DNA of 40,889 bases, taken from an uncultured Collinsella sp. (lineage in GTDB: Bacteria; Actinomycetota; Coriobacteriia; Coriobacteriales; Coriobacteriaceae). The stretch's first letter is position 1; every line of letters starts with the position of its first letter. Of this stretch, positions 1 through 8,383 are shown piece after piece. Location: NCBI GenBank assembly GCA_958427145.1, contig CAUAAZ010000018.1, positions 1 to 40,889 of the forward strand, written 5' to 3'. The notes beneath the pieces are model-generated. The model was not told the DNA's origin, did no database searches, and worked only from the letters and a program-made list of their open reading frames with translations. A program made the position numbers and the translations under genes.

Positions 1-1
1 G

Positions 2-118
2 CAGGAAGCTTGGATACGCCTAGGCGCGGTCCAAGAAATCGTCCGCACCCCCAAGTGGGAGATTATCCACTCTCGTTCGATATGTGTCCAAAAATCCACG
101 CTCACCCCTCCGGGTTAG
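2..118 (+). CDS. Possible 3' end of a gene entering from the left edge
   Basis: An open frame runs from the first bases to a TAG at 116-118 and would encode about 38 residues ending in LTPPG. I do not recognise the product, and the segment is too short to judge coding potential. It may be the tail of a real gene outside the window or chance. About 100 bases separate it from the next convincing gene. Confidence 0.2.
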   Translation, partial: QEAWIRLGAVQEIVRTPKWEIIHSRSICVQKSTLTPPG

Positions 119-162
119 TAAATGGCCTATGCGCACTGGCGGGGCTTTCCGCATGCAATCAA

Positions 163-196
163 TATCGTTGTTCGATAAACTGTTCGAATAACGATA
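163..196. promoter_or_regulatory. Near-perfect palindromic operator candidate upstream of the DUF2975 gene
   Basis: Two 13-base arms, TATCGTTGTTCGA (163-175) and TCGAATAACGATA (184-196), are reverse complements at 12 of 13 positions around an 8-base centre. The element lies 20 bases before the DUF2975 start codon. The second gene of the pair encodes a small XRE-type DNA-binding protein, so autoregulation at this palindrome is a reasonable inference. The AACGATA half-motif recurs ahead of the ABC operon at 1235 and 1254. Confidence 0.45.
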
Positions 197-216
197 GAGT
201 CGATGAGGGTGAGTGT

Positions 217-777
217 ATGTCTAACAGCGTTCAGCGTATGGCCAAAGCGGGCGAAAATATCAGGAAGCTTGGCTTTTGCATGGCAGCCGTTTTTGCAGGG
301 ATGCTCGTCGCTTTTGCCGCGTTGGTTGTTTACGTGATCTGGTATGCGGTTGCAAACGTTGCCTCTGTCGATTCTTTCGGCGTCGTGACGCTTCTCGATG
401 GCGGGTGCATCGTTATCCCAAGCGGACTGTGCCTGGCACTCGTCGTGGGTATTTCGCTTGTCGTTCTGTGTGGAATCAGCCGTAACATCTCGCGAGGCGT
501 CTCGCCCTTTACCAAGACGCATGTGCGGCTTATCCGTGTTCTTGCGCTTGCCTTTGCTGTTAACGCCGCGGTTTCGCTTATTGGTGCCTACGGATCGGTC
601 AATCTTACCATTGGTGGGCTGGAGCTTTACGTCGTGCCTCATTCCTTCGTTATTGAGATTTGCCAGGGCGTTGCCTTTGATGCGGGGTCGCTTATCGGCG
701 CGGCTGTCTGTCTGTGTATCTCGGTGATCTGGAGTTATGCCTCGCTGCTCCAAGAGCAGTCTGACGAGCTTGTGTAG
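217..777 (+). CDS. DUF2975 family membrane protein
   Basis: This 186-residue integral membrane protein has four hydrophobic segments, at about residues 20-45, 65-90, 105-130 and 155-180. After the second segment it carries the pattern NISRGVSPFT, which resembles the conserved region of the DUF2975 family. The start at 217 follows a GAGGGTGAG stretch; an open frame continues upstream, but that part shows neither membrane character nor a ribosome site. Eight bases separate it from a small XRE regulator. DUF2975 and a YozG-like XRE gene commonly pair in this order in Gram-positive bacteria, where the function is not established. Base composition is clearly less G+C-rich than the genes after 3.7 kb, so acquisition by transfer is plausible. 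Confidence 0.75.
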   Translation: MSNSVQRMAKAGENIRKLGFCMAAVFAGMLVAFAALVVYVIWYAVANVASVDSFGVVTLLDGGCIVIPSGLCLALVVGISLVVLCGISRNISRGVSPFTKTHVRLIRVLALAFAVNAAVSLIGAYGSVNLTIGGLELYVVPHSFVIEICQGVAFDAGSLIGAAVCLCISVIWSYASLLQEQSDELV

Positions 778-785
778 GAGGAAGC

Positions 786-1115
786 ATGAGCTATCTCATC
801 ATCGAGCTTGAGACGCAGCTACTTAAGACCGGAAAGACCAGTGCTGATCTGATTCGTGCCACGGGGCATACTCCGGCTAATATTTCTAAGCTAAGAAACG
901 GAAAAATTAAAGCTATTCGCCTTAAGACGCTTCTCGAAATCTGTGATGAGCTTGATTGTCAACCGGGAGATATTATTCAGCGCGTGAGTGAGAAAGAGCT
1001 TGAGGAGCTTATTGTTGAGCGTGCAAAAAATGTCGTGAGGCAGATGCGGAATGGTGGAGGCAATGAGGCGTCGCTTCCGACATCAGTCTTCGCTGTAGAT
1101 TTGAGCGACGAGTAG
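786..1115 (+). CDS. Small XRE/Cro-type transcriptional regulator (YozG-like)
   Basis: This 109-residue protein has a helix-turn-helix of the Cro/C1 type in residues 15-65: ATGHTPANISKLRNGK gives the second and recognition helices, and LLEICDELDCQPGDII is the closing helix typical of the YozG/HTH_26 subgroup. A charged tail of about 40 residues follows. The start has a strong AGGAGG site and lies 8 bases after the DUF2975 stop, so the two genes are one operon. It likely represses its own operon through the palindrome at 163-196, and possibly the ABC operon downstream, which has similar AACGATA motifs. A strong terminator follows at 1154. Confidence 0.85.
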   Translation: MSYLIIELETQLLKTGKTSADLIRATGHTPANISKLRNGKIKAIRLKTLLEICDELDCQPGDIIQRVSEKELEELIVERAKNVVRQMRNGGGNEASLPTSVFAVDLSDE

Positions 1116-1153
1116 CATAGAGCGAACAGCTATAACGAAATATCAGTGTAACG

Positions 1154-1185
1154 GGACCCGTGTCTAACACGGGTCCTTCTTTATT
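1154..1185 (+). terminator. Intrinsic terminator after the XRE gene
   Basis: Perfect 9-base stem GGACCCGTG (1154-1162) and CACGGGTCC (1168-1176), a 5-base loop, then a T-rich tail TTCTTTATT. It ends the DUF2975/XRE transcript just before the ABC operon promoter. Confidence 0.85.
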
Positions 1186-1192
1186 AATTATC

Positions 1193-1221
1193 TTGACAAA
1201 TATGAGTTATCGAAAAACAAT
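1193..1221 (+). promoter_or_regulatory. Sigma-70-type promoter of the ABC exporter operon, overlapped by TTATCG/AACGATA motifs
   Basis: An exact TTGACA -35 box (1193-1198) is followed after 17 bases by AACAAT (1216-1221), which matches TATAAT at 4 of 6 positions. TTATCGAAAAACAATAA spans the spacer and -10 box, and AACGATA occurs at 1235-1241 and 1254-1260. These words recur in the palindrome at 163-196, so the XRE protein encoded just upstream is a candidate regulator. Confidence 0.6.
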
Positions 1222-1259
1222 AACAACTATGAAAAACGATAAAGAAAAGAAGGAACGAT

Positions 1260-2021
1260 ATGAGCGGTTTTGCTATCAAGCAGAACGGGAGGCCAATGAA
1301 CGCATCAGCGATAAAGCTATCAAAGGTGTCAAAGCGCTACGGGAAACGGCGCGTTTTGCATGACGTTTCCTTCGAGGTGCATCAGTCTGAGCTCTGTGCC
1401 CTTGTCGGTGCAAACGGTGCGGGCAAAAGCACGCTTATTAAAATCGTCTTGGGCCTCTGCGAGCCATCGTCGGGGAGCGTGGAGCTCTTTGGAGGCAAAT
1501 CAAAGAGAGAGCTTAGCCTGATGCGGACGCGTGTCGGCTATGTGCCAGATTCCAGCGGAGCATACCAGTCCCTCAGTGCGGTTGAGAATCTTCGGATCCG
1601 ATGTGCGGAATGGGGGCTTGATGAGAAACGTGAGGTTCCTCGCGTTTTGAGTCTAGTTGGACTGGACGTCGAAGAGAAAAAGAGCGTAAGCAGTTTTTCT
1701 CTGGGAATGAAACGGCGGCTGGATATAGCTACGGCTTTGTTGGGTGACACTGACCTGCTTATTTTTGATGAGCCAGCAAACGGTTTGGACCCGCTGGGCA
1801 TCGAGAGTATATGGGCCCTTATCGGTCGATTGAATCGAGAACAGGGTAAGACCATGCTCATCTCTAGCCATGATTTGGATGAGTTGGCATCAGTTGCAAC
1901 AAGTTGCGTGTTTATTCATGACGGCGAACTGCTGAAAAAGGAATCGATGGACGTCATAAGGGATGAGGCGTCGTCCCTAAAAGAGTATTACAGGCGCTTG
2001 ATGAAGGCGGTCTCGCTATGA
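1260..2021 (+). CDS. ABC transporter ATP-binding protein, bacitracin/lantibiotic-immunity type
   Basis: This 253-residue ABC ATPase has all the expected motifs: Walker A GANGAGKST near residue 50, the signature region FSLGMKRRLD near 145, Walker B LLIFDEPANGLDP near 167 and the H-loop SSHDLDEL near 201. The LGLCEPSSG stretch and overall length fit the BcrA/CcmA-like group that powers export or self-immunity transporters. The start at 1260 follows AAGGAACG; ATG 1296 is an alternative with GGGAGG very close. Its stop overlaps the next gene by four bases (ATGA), so translation is coupled to the first permease. Substrate cannot be read from sequence; antimicrobial peptide efflux is the usual role of this arrangement. 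Confidence 0.88.
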   Translation: MSGFAIKQNGRPMNASAIKLSKVSKRYGKRRVLHDVSFEVHQSELCALVGANGAGKSTLIKIVLGLCEPSSGSVELFGGKSKRELSLMRTRVGYVPDSSGAYQSLSAVENLRIRCAEWGLDEKREVPRVLSLVGLDVEEKKSVSSFSLGMKRRLDIATALLGDTDLLIFDEPANGLDPLGIESIWALIGRLNREQGKTMLISSHDLDELASVATSCVFIHDGELLKKESMDVIRDEASSLKEYYRRLMKAVSL

Positions 2022-2842
2022 AGCGGGCGATCCATCCCATAAAGGCAGATATGATGCGTTTGCACAGGATGTTTCCGGCGAAGTTTGGTCTTGCGCTTAT
2101 TCTGGCGTTCGGCCTTCTCTTCGGTGTCTTTCTAAAAAACGGAACAACGTTGCTCGCCTTTGGCAATAGCGTTTTTGGGGAGGATATTGGTTTCTGCTGG
2201 AATGTAATCGATCCTTCTGCACCCGATGAGTCCCTTGTGCGCAGTGCTTTTGCCGGCACGTCTCTGTTCGTTCCGCTCATCGTTTGCCTGGCGATTTTAC
2301 AGGAGCGCGGCTATGAAGAGGGACACCGAATTTCTTCAGCAAGAGGTCTTACCCGCTTTAATGGGGTCCTAGCACATGTGCTTTCGTCTGCTTTAATAAT
2401 TGGCGCAGCATATAGTGCGCTTTGCCTTCTTCTTTTTGCAATAGCGATAACACGTGGAGGGCATAACTACTCGCACGACATGCTAACTGTATTTTTGCCC
2501 GCATTGATAGTCAACGCCGTATTGGTGATATCGGTTGCGTTGGAGACGACGACCATCTATCGGATTACAGGCAGCGCTGTATTGAGCGGGGCTGCGATAA
2601 TTATTGGATTTGTCATGAGCTTGACGCTCTACGGAACTTACCTTCAGACGCCCATACCGTCCTTGCGATGGATCTTCTTTCTTCCGGGGCCGTACCTTGG
2701 AGTCGGATGTGCCCTTGGGTATAGCGATATGGGGCAGCTGACGCTTCTGGGGTATGGCGCGGCAGCCAGCTGCCTATCGGTATTGATTTACGCTCTGGTG
2801 AGCTTTCGTGCTGGGGGTGTGCTCAATGGCTCGTCAGACTAG
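2018..2842 (+). CDS. ABC-2 type permease, first of two
   Basis: This 274-residue protein has about six hydrophobic membrane segments: near residues 22-42, 86-98, 117-142, 156-175, 187-208 and 240-265. A short extracellular stretch with charged residues follows the first segment, the usual architecture of an ABC-2 permease in bacitracin/lantibiotic-immunity exporters. It starts inside the stop codon of the ATPase gene (ATGA) and its 3' end overlaps the next permease by 17 bases, so the three genes are a tightly coupled operon. I see no motif that identifies the exported compound. Codon use is less G+C-rich than in the following genes. Confidence 0.75.
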   Translation: MKRAIHPIKADMMRLHRMFPAKFGLALILAFGLLFGVFLKNGTTLLAFGNSVFGEDIGFCWNVIDPSAPDESLVRSAFAGTSLFVPLIVCLAILQERGYEEGHRISSARGLTRFNGVLAHVLSSALIIGAAYSALCLLLFAIAITRGGHNYSHDMLTVFLPALIVNAVLVISVALETTTIYRITGSAVLSGAAIIIGFVMSLTLYGTYLQTPIPSLRWIFFLPGPYLGVGCALGYSDMGQLTLLGYGAAASCLSVLIYALVSFRAGGVLNGSSD

Positions 2843-3644
2843 AAGATTCCTTCATTCAGAATTGAAGCATGTGAGCAAATGGACGTACGCCTTAATCCTG
2901 GTAATTTATGCGTGCATGGTGGTATTGCAGCTTAATTCTTTCCCGATGTGGTTCTGTAGCCTTCGTGAGAACAGTTTCTTGGGCTTTTTCCCAGACCCGA
3001 CGCTTCGGCTATCGGCAGAGGATGTCCTTCTATTTGGTAATTCAGAGGTTTTTCGCGGTCTGCTGTTCAACGTAGCCCCGTTGGCTCATGCGTTGTTCTT
3101 TCCGTTCATCGCGGCTTGCATTGTGCCGCGCTTTGTCAGTTCGGGCTTTATTGAGGAGCCGTGGGGGTTGTCGGAGGCTCGGGGAGGGAAGCGTGTGTGC
3201 GCTATCGTTGCGCGAGTGGTGCTGTCTTCTTTTGCCCTTTTGGGCGCTTTTGTCTTGTCGAGCGTCGTTTTGTACTGCCTTAACTGCGCAATCGTTTTGG
3301 ATGCTCAGCAGTGTTTCAACCTGAATATGTTTTGCGATCGACTTCTTCTGGCGAGTGTCGTCTGCCTTGCATACGTGGTCTCTGGCGTGATTGCTGTTTC
3401 CTATTTTGGATCCGGCTTCGGTCCGATTGGCATGCTATTGCTTGTCAACGTTGTAGCGATCTACATACAGATCGGGGCCAATTCCATGCTTCCGCTTCCA
3501 GCCTCGATGCTCATGTGGATTTGTGGCGTGACCCCGTTGGGGAATAGTCAATGCATTTCGATTCTAATTGACTGCCTAATAAACGTAGCAAGCGTTTTTG
3601 CCATTTGCTTTACCGTCGACCGATTGCGGTCGAGATTTCTTTGA
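2826..3644 (+). CDS. ABC-2 type permease, second of two
   Basis: This 272-residue membrane protein has about six hydrophobic segments, with a large predicted outside loop after the first (WFCSLRENSFLGFF region). I chose ATG 2826 because GGGGGTG lies at a suitable distance; a GTG at 2808 is in frame but has no such site. It overlaps the end of the first permease gene and closes the operon, with a hairpin following at 3683. Two different permease subunits with one ATPase resemble the EFG-type lantibiotic-immunity exporters and related peptide exporters. No lantibiotic precursor or modification gene is visible nearby, so a detoxification role is only an inference. Confidence 0.72.
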   Translation: MARQTRRFLHSELKHVSKWTYALILVIYACMVVLQLNSFPMWFCSLRENSFLGFFPDPTLRLSAEDVLLFGNSEVFRGLLFNVAPLAHALFFPFIAACIVPRFVSSGFIEEPWGLSEARGGKRVCAIVARVVLSSFALLGAFVLSSVVLYCLNCAIVLDAQQCFNLNMFCDRLLLASVVCLAYVVSGVIAVSYFGSGFGPIGMLLLVNVVAIYIQIGANSMLPLPASMLMWICGVTPLGNSQCISILIDCLINVASVFAICFTVDRLRSRFL

Positions 3645-3682
3645 TTGTTTGTGAGGGATAATCATACCGAGCATACCAAATA

Positions 3683-3721
3683 CAGGTGGGCGGGCACCGT
3701 GGCTGGTGCCCGCCCACCTGT
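3683..3721. terminator. Strong hairpin between convergent operons
   Basis: Perfect 16-base stem CAGGTGGGCGGGCACC (3683-3698) and its complement (3705-3720) around a 6-base loop. It lies between the ABC exporter (plus) and the C26 hydrolase gene (minus) and probably ends both transcripts. The T-run is short on each side. Confidence 0.7.
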
Positions 3722-3752
3722 TTAGGAGGCTATAACCTGAGTGGTTTGCGAA

Positions 3753-4562
3753 CTAACGGGCCTGCTTAACCTTGGCCGCTGCCTCGACAAACGACTTCCA
3801 CAGGTTAAAGTCGGTCTCGAGCGTCTTCCACGTGTACTCAGGGTGCCATTGTACGCCCAGGCAGAACGGCTGGCCTTCGACTTCGATGCACTCGGGAACG
3901 CCGTCGGTTGCTTTGGCGACCAAGCGCGTGCTTTTACCCAGACGGTCGACGCAGCAGTGGTGTGCGGAGTTGGTCTGGATTAGTCTGTGCCCGCCAACCG
4001 CGCGTTCCAGCAGCGAGCCCGGCACGACCTCGACGGGGTGCACGGGATCGTTGAGCACGTGGGTGTGACGCCACTGCGTGCGACCCTCGCGCGCACCCAG
4101 GCTCGGCACGTCCATGCACAGGGTGCCGCCGGTGGCGACGTTGAGCAGCTGCGTGCCGCGGCAGGTGGTAAAGAGTGGCTTTTTGGCGCGGAGCACCTCG
4201 TTAACCAGCTTAAACTCAAAACGGTCGCGAATCTCGCAGCACAGTGTGGGGTCGTAGGGGCGCTCGTCGCCCCAGCGCTTGGGGTTGACGTCCGGGCCGC
4301 CGGGAATAGCGATGCCGTCGGCGATATCGACGTAATGACGGATAACCTCAATGTCCTCGGTGATGGACATCTGCAGCGGCAGGCCGCCGGCGGCAAGAAT
4401 GGCATCGACAAAGACACTTGCGATTTCCTCGTTGGGGGAGAGCGTCTCGCTCAAAAACGGCTTTGCCTCTTCCCAACGCGGTGCGACGAGGATGAGTGGG
4501 CGGTCGGCGGGGTCGACGTCGACATGCGGGTTGTAGGACGATGAGGTGCGGGTTCCGATCAT
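3753..4562 (-). CDS. Class I glutamine amidotransferase-like hydrolase (peptidase C26, gamma-glutamyl hydrolase/PuuD type)
   Basis: This 269-residue protein has the C26 catalytic triad: nucleophile Cys134 in FTTCRGTQLLN, and His240 and Glu242 in VQWHPEY. The early GIAIPGGPDVNP motif (about 84-94) is typical of gamma-glutamyl-GABA hydrolases and their relatives. Family members cleave gamma-glutamyl amide bonds in the cytoplasm; the exact substrate is not visible. It is the last gene of the amino-acid ABC operon, 87 bases after the ATPase gene, so an imported gamma-glutamyl compound or glutamine-like solute is a reasonable guess. There is no synthetase partner, so it is probably a free hydrolase. 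The ribosome site is weak, which may mean readthrough translation. Confidence 0.85.
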   Translation of the reverse strand: MIGTRTSSSYNPHVDVDPADRPLILVAPRWEEAKPFLSETLSPNEEIASVFVDAILAAGGLPLQMSITEDIEVIRHYVDIADGIAIPGGPDVNPKRWGDERPYDPTLCCEIRDRFEFKLVNEVLRAKKPLFTTCRGTQLLNVATGGTLCMDVPSLGAREGRTQWRHTHVLNDPVHPVEVVPGSLLERAVGGHRLIQTNSAHHCCVDRLGKSTRLVAKATDGVPECIEVEGQPFCLGVQWHPEYTWKTLETDFNLWKSFVEAAAKVKQAR

Positions 4563-4649
4563 GGTTGCGGCTTTCGAATCCGGGTGGACATGGCACAGGG
4601 GTGGCGCGGGACAAACGTTACTGATGAATTTGCCCGCGTGGCAATTGGG

Positions 4650-5414
<765 letters not shown>

Positions 5415-5450
5415 GGTGCTCGGCTCCTTATGACTAGAAATGGTAAAGCG

Positions 5451-6284
5451 TTAGCGGATGATGGTCGCGCCGGTCTTGTGCGAAACGTAGACGGCGGCCT
5501 TGTTAATCGCGACGTTGATGAGAATGTAGATGACCGCGATTACCAGGTAGACCGACACGAGGGCGTCGTAGTTGGTAATGAGCACGCGGGCGTTTTGCAT
5601 GAGGTCGGGGTAGCTCACCACGTAGGCGACGGTGGTGTCCTTGACCACGACTACAAGTTGTGAGATCAACGACGGAATGATAAACCGAATCGCCTGGGGC
5701 AATACGATTTTAAAGGTGATTTTAGCCTTGGAGAGACCGAGCGCCTGGGCTGCCTCGACCTGCCCGCGCGGTACGGCGTTGACGCCGGCGCGGAAAATCT
5801 CGGCAAGTACGCCTGCCGCGGCGAGCGCGACAGGGAGCGTGAGCATCCAAAACGACGGCAGCGCGATCTTGTACTGGGGCAGCACCAAAAAGAAGAAGTA
5901 GATGAACAGGAGGCTCGGTACGCCGCGGAAGAAATCGGTGAGCACGCGGCAGACCAACTGCAGCGGCTTAATTTCGCTGGTACGGCCGAGCATAAGGGCT
6001 AAGCCCAGCACCAGCGCGATGGCGCCGGCGGTGAGTGCGACTTTAACGGTGCCCTCAAAGCCGGCAAGCAGGAACTTCCAGGTGGTGAGGTGTGTAAAGA
6101 AATACCAATAGTGGACCGAAAGCTGGCCGGTCACATAAAAGCGCTGCAACACGAGGACGACGAGCGCGGCGACGGCAACAAGCGAGATGGCGGTACCGAT
6201 GCGAATCTTGGCGCGCATCTTGGGGCCGGGAGCCTCGTAGAGCGCATCGCGCATGGTGAGCGCAGAGGTGGAATGCTTGCTCAT
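5451..6284 (-). CDS. Polar amino-acid ABC permease (GltK/GluD-like)
   Basis: This 277-residue permease has an N-terminal membrane segment at about 30-48 and the HisM/GlnP-type core after residue 75. The EAA-type coupling loop (VEAAQALGLSKAKITFKIVLPQ) lies near 180-200, and RGVPSLLFIYFFF marks the conserved membrane helix. Its ATG overlaps the stop of the other permease gene by four bases, so the pair is translationally coupled and presumably forms a heterodimer. The N-terminal extension before the first membrane helix is longer than in most single-domain permeases of the group. It is followed by the ATPase gene after 36 bases. Confidence 0.88.
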   Translation of the reverse strand: MSKHSTSALTMRDALYEAPGPKMRAKIRIGTAISLVAVAALVVLVLQRFYVTGQLSVHYWYFFTHLTTWKFLLAGFEGTVKVALTAGAIALVLGLALMLGRTSEIKPLQLVCRVLTDFFRGVPSLLFIYFFFLVLPQYKIALPSFWMLTLPVALAAAGVLAEIFRAGVNAVPRGQVEAAQALGLSKAKITFKIVLPQAIRFIIPSLISQLVVVVKDTTVAYVVSYPDLMQNARVLITNYDALVSVYLVIAVIYILINVAINKAAVYVSHKTGATIIR

Positions 6285-6940
6285 CGGAGGATTCTCACCT
6301 TCTTATCGATATAGTTGCCAATGTGGCTCACCACAAAGGCCGTGCCCAGGTAGCCGAGCGCCGAGATAAAGAACGCGGCGACGCCGCCGAGCGAGCGCGC
6401 GTTGATATAGCTCACCACGCCGGTGAGCTCCTGCGGCTTAAGCGGCACCTGACTGCCGAGCGCGGTGGTAAGCATGACGGCGATAAAGAGGTTGGTCATG
6501 GGCAGCACGCTCGAGCGCAGTGCCTGCGGAATCACGATCTTGGCGAGGATACGGTTAAAGCTCATGCCGAGCGAACGTGCTGCTTCCACCTGGCCGACGC
6601 CGACGGTGTTGATGCCGCTCATAAAGTTCTCGGAACCAAAGGCCGAGCCCAAAAGGACCGTGGCGACGATAACGCAGGTGCGGTAGGGCAGAACGACCTT
6701 GAGCGGCGGCAGCGCATAGACGACGATGATGAGCAGTGCGATGCCGGGGATGTTGCGGAAGACCTGGACATACAGGTCGCCAAAGACGCGCAGCGGCTTG
6801 AGCGGCGACACACGCATCACGGTGACGGCGACGGCCAGCACCATGGCGATGGCAAACGACTCAAGCGTCATGCCCCAGGTTGCTAGCAGCGCGTCGATAT
6901 AGTTCTGGCCATAGAGCGACCAGAGCTCGGAGAGACTCAT
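6281..6940 (-). CDS. Polar amino-acid ABC permease (GltJ/GluC-like)
   Basis: This 219-residue permease has about five membrane helices. The family signature FRNIPGIALLIIVVY lies near residue 61, and the EAA coupling loop (VEAARSLGMSFNRILAKIVIPQ) is near 118-139. Length is standard for the HisMQ/GlnP family. A GGAGGT ribosome site precedes the start. It lies downstream of the solute-binding lipoprotein gene, separated by an attenuator-like hairpin at 6961-6990 that would lower expression of the membrane genes relative to the binding protein. Confidence 0.88.
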   Translation of the reverse strand: MSLSELWSLYGQNYIDALLATWGMTLESFAIAMVLAVAVTVMRVSPLKPLRVFGDLYVQVFRNIPGIALLIIVVYALPPLKVVLPYRTCVIVATVLLGSAFGSENFMSGINTVGVGQVEAARSLGMSFNRILAKIVIPQALRSSVLPMTNLFIAVMLTTALGSQVPLKPQELTGVVSYINARSLGGVAAFFISALGYLGTAFVVSHIGNYIDKKVRILR

Positions 6941-6960
6941 GCGGACCTCCTGCCGATAAG

Positions 6961-6990
6961 GAAAGGGGCTCCCGTGTGTACGGAAGCCCC
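6961..6990 (-). terminator. Attenuator-like hairpin between binding protein and permease genes
   Basis: On the minus strand GGGGCTTCCGT pairs with ACGGGAGCCCC across a 4-base loop, with one G-T pair, followed by TTTCC. Partial terminators at this position are common in ABC uptake operons, because the binding protein is needed in excess over the permeases. Confidence 0.65.
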
Positions 6991-7078
6991 GACAACTCAG
7001 TGAGGAAACAGTTTACCGCAATAAAGCGCATCATGCGTTTCCATATGGTTTCGTTGCGGCCGTTACCAGGCTCGCTGC

Positions 7079-8074
7079 CTAGGCCCCGATCTCGGGCAGC
7101 TCGGGAACATTGGTGTCGCCCGTACGGTCGCCGATGCAGATCTGCCACAGCTCGGTCCAGGTGCCATCGTCCTCGATCTTCTTAAGGAAGTCGTTGACAA
7201 AGGCGACGCCGTCGGAATCGAGCGGCAGACCGATGCCATAGGGCTCCTTGCTGCCGAAGGGCTTGCCGGCGATCTTGTACTTGCCGGGCTCGCGGACCAG
7301 GGCGCTCTGCTGCATGTTGTTATCGATGACGTAGGCGTCAACGCGGCCCTGCTGGAGTGCCTGGCGGGCCTCCTCGTCAGTCTTGAACTCCTGCTGGCTG
7401 GCCTTGGGGGCGAACTCCTCCAGGATGGCGGGGCCGTTGGAGCCGGACTGGACGGCGACGTTCTTGTCGGCCAGGTCGTCGACGCTCTTGATGTCGTCGT
7501 TATCGGCGAGTACCAGGATGGCCTGCTGGGTGTAGTAGTAGGGACCGGCAAAGGAGACGAGCTTCTTGCGCTCATCGGTAATGGTGTAGGTGGCAAAGAC
7601 AGCGTCGACCTGGCCGTTCTGCAGGACGGACTCACGCGTGTCCGAGGTTACCTGGGTGATCTCGACCTTGTTCTCGCCCAGGATGTAGTTGGACAGGAGC
7701 TGTGCGATACCGGCGTCGAAGCCGCGGGTCTGACCGTCTTTCTCGTTGAGGAGGGAGAAGAGCGTGGAGGTCTGAACACCACCGATCTTAAAGACGCCGG
7801 CGTCCTTGACGGCCGTGGCCCAGGTGCTGGCGGCGATGGCGTCGTCATCGGCCTTGGGGCCGTTGTCGACGAGCTTGTCGAATGCCTTAGCGTCGAGCGT
7901 GGTGGAAGCCTCGGTATCATTGGAGCTCTTGGAAGAGCCGGCGGCGGAACCCTTGTCGGCCTCGGCGCTGGTGTCGGAGCAGCCGGCAAGACCAAGGCCG
8001 GCGACGGTTGCGAAGGTGGCGGCAACGAAGCCGCGGCGGTCGAGAACGACCTGCTGGGAGAGGTTCTTGCTCAT
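7079..8074 (-). CDS. Amino-acid ABC transporter solute-binding lipoprotein with Tat-like signal
   Basis: This 331-residue protein has an N-terminal export signal with a twin arginine (DRRGFVAATF, residues 12-21), a hydrophobic stretch and a lipobox LAGC with Cys32 as the lipidation site. A Ser/Thr/Asp-rich linker (33-60) follows, then a family 3 solute-binding fold (SBP_bac_3) from about 95 to 325, with FDAGIAQLLSNYI, VDAVFATYTIT and LADKNVAVQSGSNG as conserved pieces. The RR pair suggests Tat export, as in many actinobacterial lipoproteins. It captures a polar amino acid outside the membrane for the permease/ATPase genes that follow. A good promoter lies at 8118-8147; a start-proximal AAAGGTG serves as ribosome site. 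Confidence 0.9.
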   Translation of the reverse strand: MSKNLSQQVVLDRRGFVAATFATVAGLGLAGCSDTSAEADKGSAAGSSKSSNDTEASTTLDAKAFDKLVDNGPKADDDAIAASTWATAVKDAGVFKIGGVQTSTLFSLLNEKDGQTRGFDAGIAQLLSNYILGENKVEITQVTSDTRESVLQNGQVDAVFATYTITDERKKLVSFAGPYYYTQQAILVLADNDDIKSVDDLADKNVAVQSGSNGPAILEEFAPKASQQEFKTDEEARQALQQGRVDAYVIDNNMQQSALVREPGKYKIAGKPFGSKEPYGIGLPLDSDGVAFVNDFLKKIEDDGTWTELWQICIGDRTGDTNVPELPEIGA

Positions 8075-8117
8075 GGTAGAACACCTTTCTCAATAAAATC
8101 CCTAGCGGTTGAGTAGA

Positions 8118-8147
8118 GTTATACCCTATCGCGCTCAAATGGGTCAA
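8118..8147 (-). promoter_or_regulatory. Promoter of the amino-acid ABC operon
   Basis: On the minus strand TTGACC (plus 8142-8147) and TATAAC (plus 8118-8123) are separated by 18 bases. Each matches the consensus at 5 of 6 positions. It lies about 44 bases ahead of the lipoprotein start. Confidence 0.6.
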
Positions 8148-8189
8148 CACGAAATAACTCAGAAACATACTTGCCTTATGGGTAATTCT

Positions 8190-8240
8190 ACCTACCAAAA
8201 AGGGACAGGTTTATTTTGGCAGGTTTTATCTGGGAAAACG
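8190..8240. repeat. Short palindromic intergenic repeat, family B, copy 1
   Basis: CCTACCAAAA and TTTTGGCAGG form an imperfect inverted repeat enclosing AGGGACAGG. A second, slightly degenerate copy lies at 34516-34562, and similarity continues through TATCTGGGAAAACG. It sits in a gene-free island. Confidence 0.7.
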
Positions 8241-8314
8241 CCGAATATTGCAGCTGAGAATGCGCTTTGAAGACGGCATGATCGCTCACAGCGGTCGCTA
8301 TAATGGCGACAACG

Positions 8315-8353
8315 AAAACCACCACAAAGGGGACAGGCACCTTCGTGGTGGTT
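8315..8353. repeat. Short palindromic intergenic repeat, family A, copy 1
   Basis: The arms AACCACCACAAAGG (8317-8330) and CCTTCGTGGTGGTT (8340-8353) pair at 13 of 14 positions around GGACAGGCA. The first 29 bases are identical to the copy at 29634-29671. It resembles REP-type elements; no transposase is present in the window. Confidence 0.8.
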
Positions 8354-8383
8354 CTGGCCGATGCAGTGGTATGCCTTACTGTT

